A stretch of 64,000 nucleotides of DNA from Bradyrhizobium sp. SZCCT0231 (GTDB taxonomy: Bacteria; Pseudomonadota; Alphaproteobacteria; Rhizobiales; Xanthobacteraceae). Numbering within the stretch: the first letter of the stretch is position 1; each line of letters begins with the position of its first letter. Positions 58,029 to 64,000 of the stretch are shown one piece after another. The position numbers were made by a program, and so were the translations under genes. The stretch covers positions 186,001 through 250,000 of the forward strand of contig NZ_JAFCKP010000008.1 of the NCBI RefSeq assembly GCF_018130245.1. The letters run 5' to 3'. The notes below the pieces were generated by a model. It was given only the letters and a program-made list of their open reading frames with translations. It was not told where the DNA came from and made no database searches.

Positions 58029-58784
58029 ATGACCGACGCCATCCGACCGCTGATCGCCGGCAATTGGAAAATGAATGGCCTGAAGGCCCAGGCTGCCGAA
58101 TTCGACGCCATGCTCAATGGCGCGGCAGATGTGGCTGGCAAGGCCGACCTGCTGGTTTGCCCGCCCGCAACCCTGATTGCGGCGTTCGCCGAGAAGGCGC
58201 GTGGCAAGAAGGTCGCCGTAGGGGCCCAGGATTGCCACCCCAACGCCTCCGGCGCCCATACCGGCGATATCGCCGCCGAAATGCTGGCGGATGCCGGAGC
58301 GACCGCCATCATCGTCGGCCATTCCGAGCGCCGCGCCGACCACGGCGAGGGCGATGCGCTGATCCGGCAGAAGGCCGAGGCCGCCTGGCGCGCCGGGGCA
58401 ACGGCGATCGTCTGCATCGGCGAGACGCAGGGCCAGCGCGACGCCGGTCAAACCCTGGACATCCTGCGTGGCCAGCTCGACGGCTCACTGCCGGACGCCT
58501 CTACCGCTGCCAATCTGGTCGTGGCCTATGAGCCGGTCTGGGCGATTGGCACCGGGCTGACGCCCACGGCCAAGGATGTCGAGCAGATTCATGGCTTTAT
58601 CCGGGAACTCCTGACCTCCCGGTTCAAGGCTGAGGGTGCGAAGATGCGGATCCTCTACGGCGGCTCGGTCAAGCCCTCGAACGCTGCCGAGTTGATGGCG
58701 GTGAAAAACGTCAATGGCGCGCTGGTCGGCGGCGCCAGCCTGAAAGCGGCCGATTTCCTTGCCATTGCCAAGGGCTGCCCCTAG
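58029..58784 (+). CDS. tpiA: Triosephosphate isomerase
   Basis: Interconverts glyceraldehyde-3-phosphate and dihydroxyacetone phosphate. The 251-residue chain has GNWKMNG with catalytic Lys, GHSERR with His, [10 protein letters not shown] with Glu and YGGSVKPSN at the phosphate site. ATG 58029 begins [16 protein letters not shown]; longer upstream frames are spurious. A 278 bp divergent region with ppiD precedes it. Confidence 0.96.
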   Translation: MTDAIRPLIAGNWKMNGLKAQAAEFDAMLNGAADVAGKADLLVCPPATLIAAFAEKARGKKVAVGAQDCHPNASGAHTGDIAAEMLADAGATAIIVGHSERRADHGEGDALIRQKAEAAWRAGATAIVCIGETQGQRDAGQTLDILRGQLDGSLPDASTAANLVVAYEPVWAIGTGLTPTAKDVEQIHGFIRELLTSRFKAEGAKMRILYGGSVKPSNAAELMAVKNVNGALVGGASLKAADFLAIAKGCP

Positions 58785-58809
58785 CTAACCCAAACCGTTG
58801 GCTCGGATC

Positions 58810-58840
58810 CGATCGGGGGTGGCAATGCCCCTCCCGATCG
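58810..58840 (+). terminator. Hairpin between tpiA and secG
   Basis: CGATCGGG (58810-58817) pairs with CCCGATCG (58833-58840). There is no clear T-tract, so it may attenuate rather than terminate. Confidence 0.45.
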
Positions 58841-58922
58841 TGTAACACCGCGCAACTTCAGGAAAACCGCGAAGCGCGATCGGCCGCCGTCAGGCGCCGC
58901 CCGCTTGTGACGGAAGGATATT

Positions 58923-59306
58923 ATGCAAACCGTTGTCATCGTCATCCACCTCATGATCGTCGCCGTCATGATCGGTGCCGTGCTGCTCCAGAAGTCGGAA
59001 GGCGGCGGGCTTGGCATGGGCGGAGGCGCGGGCTTCATGTCGAGCCGCGGCACTGCGAACCTTTTGACGCGGACCACCGCGATCCTGGCCGTCGGCTTCT
59101 TCCTCACCAGCCTGTTCCTGTCCTGGTACGCCGGCTACGACCGCAAGCCGTCGTCGATCATCGGCCAGCCGTCGCAGACCCAGCCGGCCGGCGGATCGCC
59201 GATCGCGCCGCCGACCTCGGGCGGGATCCTGGATTCGCTGAAGAAGGTCGACGAGCAGCAACAGGCCCCGGCCCCGAGCGGCCCGCAGGTGCCGCGGTCG
59301 CAATAA
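58923..59306 (+). CDS. secG: Preprotein translocase subunit SecG
   Basis: A 127-residue inner-membrane component of the Sec channel. It begins MQTVVIVIHLMIVAVMIGAV, then LLQKSEGGGLGMGGGAGFMSSRGTANLLTRTT and a second helix (AILAVGFFLTSLFLSW), which is the family layout. The Pro/Gln-rich C-terminal tail is low complexity. It is followed by pyrG after 166 bases. Confidence 0.92.
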   Translation: MQTVVIVIHLMIVAVMIGAVLLQKSEGGGLGMGGGAGFMSSRGTANLLTRTTAILAVGFFLTSLFLSWYAGYDRKPSSIIGQPSQTQPAGGSPIAPPTSGGILDSLKKVDEQQQAPAPSGPQVPRSQ

Positions 59307-59460
59307 AGCAGGGGGGCCATGCAGGGCGGCTGCTACCGTCCTGCATCAAAAATCCCCATCAAGGCACTGTTGCCACTCTCAGTTCTGGATCACCCACAGG
59401 CCCGCAAAATCTTTGGGGCGGAATACGAATGGCTTTGGCGAATCGTATTCGAGGGATTAG

Positions 59461-61104
<1,644 letters not shown>

Positions 61105-61108
61105 CGGT

Positions 61109-61771
61109 TCAGCGCGCGGAGGAGTAGTCGCGCGCGTGATGCATCGGCGCCAACGCGACCCGCGCTGACGGTTCAGCCGCCAGCGATCCCGTGATCAACT
61201 TCATCTGTGGCCGCCGCGTCAGCCTGTAGACGGCGGCGGGCGGCACGTTCAGCAAGGCGCGATCCACGAGCTTTGCACGCAGGCCCAGCCGGTCGAGCAC
61301 GGGCCGCGGCACCGGGCAGCTCATGCCATAGGTGAACTGGTAGAAGGCGCCGCCGGGACGGACGTAACTGAAGGCGCCGCTGAGGATCGAGATGACCTTG
61401 CGCCTGGACATGTTGAGCAGCGGCAGCCCGCTCACGACCGCGCCGACCGGGGTGCCGTCATAGAGGCGCTCGGTCGTCAGCCGGCCTGCGTCCATCCACA
61501 GCACGCGTGCGCCGGGAAAGCGCAGTTGCAGGATCTTCATGAATTCGGAGCCGTATTCGATCAGCGTGAGATCCTGCGGCCGGACCCCGCGTTTGAGCAG
61601 CTTGTAGGTGAACGCGCCGGTGCCGGGCCCGAGCTCGAGAATCGGCCCCGTCGATGCGCTGATCTCACGCGTGATGAGATCGGCGAGCGCCGCACCCGAT
61701 GGTGCGACAGCGCCGACTCGACGCGGGGACGACATCCAGGACAGGAAGAAGGAAAGGAAATCGTTGGGCAT
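61109..61771 (-). CDS. SAM-dependent methyltransferase, PmtA-like
   Basis: A 220-residue class I methyltransferase. The SAM motif is ILELGPGTGAFTYKLL, the acidic end of strand 2 is TLIEYGSEF, and strand 4 is AVVSGLPLLNM. Together with FYQFTYGMSCPVP this matches phospholipid N-methyltransferases (PmtA of rhizobia) and their RNA-dimethylase-like relatives. It may methylate phosphatidylethanolamine; RNA or other substrates cannot be excluded. ATG 61771 has GGAG 5 bases upstream; a GTG at 61777 is the alternative. Confidence 0.75.
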   Translation of the reverse strand: MPNDFLSFFLSWMSSPRRVGAVAPSGAALADLITREISASTGPILELGPGTGAFTYKLLKRGVRPQDLTLIEYGSEFMKILQLRFPGARVLWMDAGRLTTERLYDGTPVGAVVSGLPLLNMSRRKVISILSGAFSYVRPGGAFYQFTYGMSCPVPRPVLDRLGLRAKLVDRALLNVPPAAVYRLTRRPQMKLITGSLAAEPSARVALAPMHHARDYSSAR

Positions 61772-61884
61772 GCGCACTCCGGCATCTTGGTTTGCACCTC
61801 CTAAAGATCAGAGGTGAGACGGATGCAGTGTTGCGGAGGCGCATTGCGAGAGCATTGCGCTAAGGGGCGCGAACGCGAATTGAA

Positions 61885-63261
61885 TCAGCTCTGTCGCACT
61901 TCCGGCAGCGTCATCCGGAAACAGGCGCCGCCCTCCGGGCCGTCCGCCACTGAAACGTGGCCGCCATGCAGCTGCACGATCTCGCGCACCATGTTGAGGC
62001 CGAGGCCGGCACCGCGATCGAGCGGCGTGAGCCGGTAGAACGGCTCGAAGATCTGCTCGCGCTGATCGGCGGGAATGCCGGCGCCTTCATCCGTGACCTC
62101 GATGTTTGCAGGCCTGCCGACGCGTATCCCGATCGTGCCGCGGCGAGGGCCGTGCTGGATCGCGTTCTGCACGAGATTGGTCAGCGCGCGCTCCAGGGCC
62201 GCAGCATCGCCGATCGTCTCGACCGGTGTCGACGGCGCATCGAGCGCCAGCTCGTAGCCGGCGGCAATCGCCAGCGGCGCGAGGTCGGCGGCGACGCTTT
62301 GCGCAACGGCAGCGAGATTGACGCGCGTGAAAGGCTGGCCGCAGCGGTCGAGCCGCTGGATATCGAGCAATTGCTCGGCAAGCGTCGCCAGCCGCGCGGC
62401 ATCCTCCAGCAGGCGATTCTTGTCCGGGCCGGGGCTAAGTGACTCCAGGCGCGTGTTCAGGATTGCGATCGGCGTGCGCAACTCATGTGCGGCGTCCGCG
62501 ACGAAGCGCTTGTGGCGGGCATAGCCCTGATCGAGCCGCGCCAGCGCGTCGTTGATCGCGGTCACGAGCGGCACGACCTCCAGCGGAATCCGTTCTATCG
62601 GGAGCCGCGCGCCGCGTTGATGGATGTCGATGCGCCGCGCCTCGTCCGCCGCGGTATCGAGCCCCCTGAACGCGCGCCGTACGATCATTGGCGTGGCAAT
62701 GAACGTAGCCGTTCCCATCAGGAGCAGGCCGGGCAGGGCGATGCCGAGGAACGCAAGGGATGTCGTGAACAGTGCCTTGGCGCCGGTCAGGCGTCCTTGT
62801 GTCGCCGTGATGACCTGCAAATTGCCCGCATCGGTATCGACCCGCTTCATCCGCGCCGCCGGCTTGCGCGGATCGCCCTCGAACAGCTGCCAGCCGAGCC
62901 GTGCCTGGCTGATCTGGTCGAGACCGCCGCCGATCGCGGCGAATTCGGCCGGCACGGTGCCTTCGCTGAGGAAACGACCCTGCCTGTCGCGCACCAGGAA
63001 CCAGAGGTCCGGCGTCTCGCTGCGCAACTGCTGCAGCTCGGCCGTCGGTCGCAAGGCCAGTCCACCTTGCGCGTCGCGCGTGAGCGCGCGCTGGACGACG
63101 TCGATGACGCGGTCCTCGTCCCTCTCGGCCAGCACGAAGCCTGAGGCGCAAAGCCCGGCCAGGACGACTGCAACCAGCGCAACCAGGATCGCGGCCTGAA
63201 GCGAGAGCAGGCGCCAGCTCAGGCGCGAGCGCAGGCAATAGGGATCGTCGTGTTTGCTCAT
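61885..63261 (-). CDS. Sensor histidine kinase, EnvZ-like
   Basis: A 458-residue inner-membrane kinase. Two helices (about 18-43 and 165-190) flank a periplasmic sensor of about 120 residues. A HAMP-like linker precedes the dimerisation domain with phosphoacceptor His259 in VADAAHELRTPIAIL, and the ATP domain has NLVQNAIQHG (N box), DEGAGIPADQ (G1) and GAGLGLNMV (G2). ATG 63261 is 10 bases after the response-regulator stop. The signal is not known. Confidence 0.9.
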   Translation of the reverse strand: MSKHDDPYCLRSRLSWRLLSLQAAILVALVAVVLAGLCASGFVLAERDEDRVIDVVQRALTRDAQGGLALRPTAELQQLRSETPDLWFLVRDRQGRFLSEGTVPAEFAAIGGGLDQISQARLGWQLFEGDPRKPAARMKRVDTDAGNLQVITATQGRLTGAKALFTTSLAFLGIALPGLLLMGTATFIATPMIVRRAFRGLDTAADEARRIDIHQRGARLPIERIPLEVVPLVTAINDALARLDQGYARHKRFVADAAHELRTPIAILNTRLESLSPGPDKNRLLEDAARLATLAEQLLDIQRLDRCGQPFTRVNLAAVAQSVAADLAPLAIAAGYELALDAPSTPVETIGDAAALERALTNLVQNAIQHGPRRGTIGIRVGRPANIEVTDEGAGIPADQREQIFEPFYRLTPLDRGAGLGLNMVREIVQLHGGHVSVADGPEGGACFRMTLPEVRQS

Positions 63262-63271
63262 GTTAGCTTCT

Positions 63272-63949
63272 TCAGGCTGGCAGCTTCTTGAGGAGATAGC
63301 CGACGCCGCGAATGCCATGGATCTCGATGCCCGCGTCCGCCTCCGCGAGCTTTCGCCTGAGACGCGAGACGTGCGTGTCGAGCGCGTTGGACTGGATCTC
63401 GTCGTCGAAATTGTAGACCGCCTCTTCCAGCGCCGAGCGCAGCACGGTTCGGCCCATGCGGCGGACCAAGGCTTCGAGCACCAGGAGCTCGCGGCGCGGC
63501 AGCTCGAACGGCTGGCCGTCGATGCTGGCTTCGCGGTGACCGACGTCGAAGGCGAGGCGGCCGGCGCGGATGATTTCGGGGGAGAGGCCTGCGGGCCGCC
63601 GCAGCACGGCGCGCAGCCGCGCCAGCAGCTCCTCGACTGCAAACGGTTTTGCCAGATAGTCGTCGGCGCCGCCGTCGAGCCCGGCGATGCGGTCGGCGAG
63701 TTCCCCGCGCGCCGTCAGGACGATGATCGGCACGCCGTCGGCGCGCGCGCGGAGCTTTGGGATCAAGGCAAGGCCGTCGCCGTCGGGAAGCTGGCGGTCG
63801 AGCAGGACAGCGGCATGCACGTCGGCGGAAATGGCCTCCTCCGCCTCGGCGAGTGTTGGCGCGTGGTCCACGACCATGTCGTAGCGCTTCAGCGCCGAGG
63901 CCAGCGCGCCGGCCATTTCCGCTTCATCCTCGACGAGCAAAATCCGCAT
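63272..63949 (-). CDS. OmpR-family response regulator
   Basis: A 225-residue DNA-binding regulator. The receiver has VEDEAEMAG acidic pocket, phosphoacceptor Asp51 in LLDRQLPDGDG and the Lys in DYLAKPFAVEEL. The C-terminal winged helix contains ELPRRELLVLEALVRRMG and VYNFDDEIQSNALDTHVSRLRRKL. ATG 63949 gives the canonical MRILLVEDE start. It is upstream of the kinase on the same strand, so they should be cotranscribed; upstream context lies beyond the window. Confidence 0.92.
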   Translation of the reverse strand: MRILLVEDEAEMAGALASALKRYDMVVDHAPTLAEAEEAISADVHAAVLLDRQLPDGDGLALIPKLRARADGVPIIVLTARGELADRIAGLDGGADDYLAKPFAVEELLARLRAVLRRPAGLSPEIIRAGRLAFDVGHREASIDGQPFELPRRELLVLEALVRRMGRTVLRSALEEAVYNFDDEIQSNALDTHVSRLRRKLAEADAGIEIHGIRGVGYLLKKLPA

Positions 63950-64000
63950 GTAAGGGCACCTGAACCGCAACCGAGCCTTTCTAGCGGCCCGATCATTGCG

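Overview
This 64 kb, GC-rich window is chromosomal DNA from an alphaproteobacterium of the order Hyphomicrobiales. Protein sequences, short palindromic intergenic repeats and a GTTC-N7-GTTC LexA box all suggest Bradyrhizobium or a close relative; that genus call is my inference. I found no tRNA, rRNA, CRISPR array, transposase or prophage gene.

Region 1 (1-6.6 kb): the 3' part of dnaE, an exported beta-carbonic anhydrase, a small lipoprotein, and a large exported caspase-fold protein whose catalytic His and Cys are both replaced, followed by a very long proline-rich tail.

Region 2 (6.7-22 kb): the translation and envelope cluster rpsB-tsf-pyrH-frr-uppS-cdsA-dxr-rseP-bamA-lpxD-fabZ-lpxA-lpxI-lpxB. 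It makes ribosome and elongation factors, UMP, isoprenoid and phospholipid precursors, the outer-membrane assembly pore and lipid A. One opposite-strand gene (KTSC domain) sits between fabZ and lpxA.

Region 3 (22-41 kb): gltA and gltX on the minus strand, then glnS and an accessory block: an NTF2-like protein, an adenosine-specific kinase, a TrpF-like protein lacking its catalytic Cys, a metallo-beta-lactamase hydrolase, a PEBP protein and an extra glutamine synthetase. Inverted copies of a ~100 bp double-palindrome repeat bracket four of these genes. comEC, lexA and moeA follow, with small uncharacterised genes, a HAD phosphatase and an FMN 2-hydroxy-acid oxidase.

Region 4 (41-53.3 kb) is the most unusual part. 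After a ctpA protease and a small protein with a duplicated His-rich repeat comes a compact plus-strand operon: an OpgC-type membrane protein, a 56-codon ORF with a perfect Shine-Dalgarno, a Met-rich Spy/LTXXQ protein, a fusion of a Spy-like periplasmic domain to one membrane helix plus FAD/NAD reductase plus 2Fe-2S domain, a four-helix protein with two H-X13-H pairs, and a seven-heme c-type cytochrome. An exported Cys/His-rich protein and an ECF sigma factor with a CorE-like Cys-rich C-terminus follow. I read this as a metal-responsive pathway moving electrons from cytoplasmic NAD(P)H to periplasmic hemes. A Cache-PAS-GGDEF-EAL protein converges on the sigma gene.

Region 5 (53.4-64 kb): moaC-trpC-trpD-ppiD on the minus strand, tpiA-secG-pyrG on the plus strand, a PmtA-like methyltransferase and an OmpR/EnvZ-type two-component pair.

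In other Rhizobiales, as I recall, trpD-trpC-moaC-moeA-lexA-comEC-gltX-gltA-lpxB runs nearly unbroken. Here it is interrupted by the 25-33 kb and 38.5-53.4 kb blocks, which carry most of the unusual genes.
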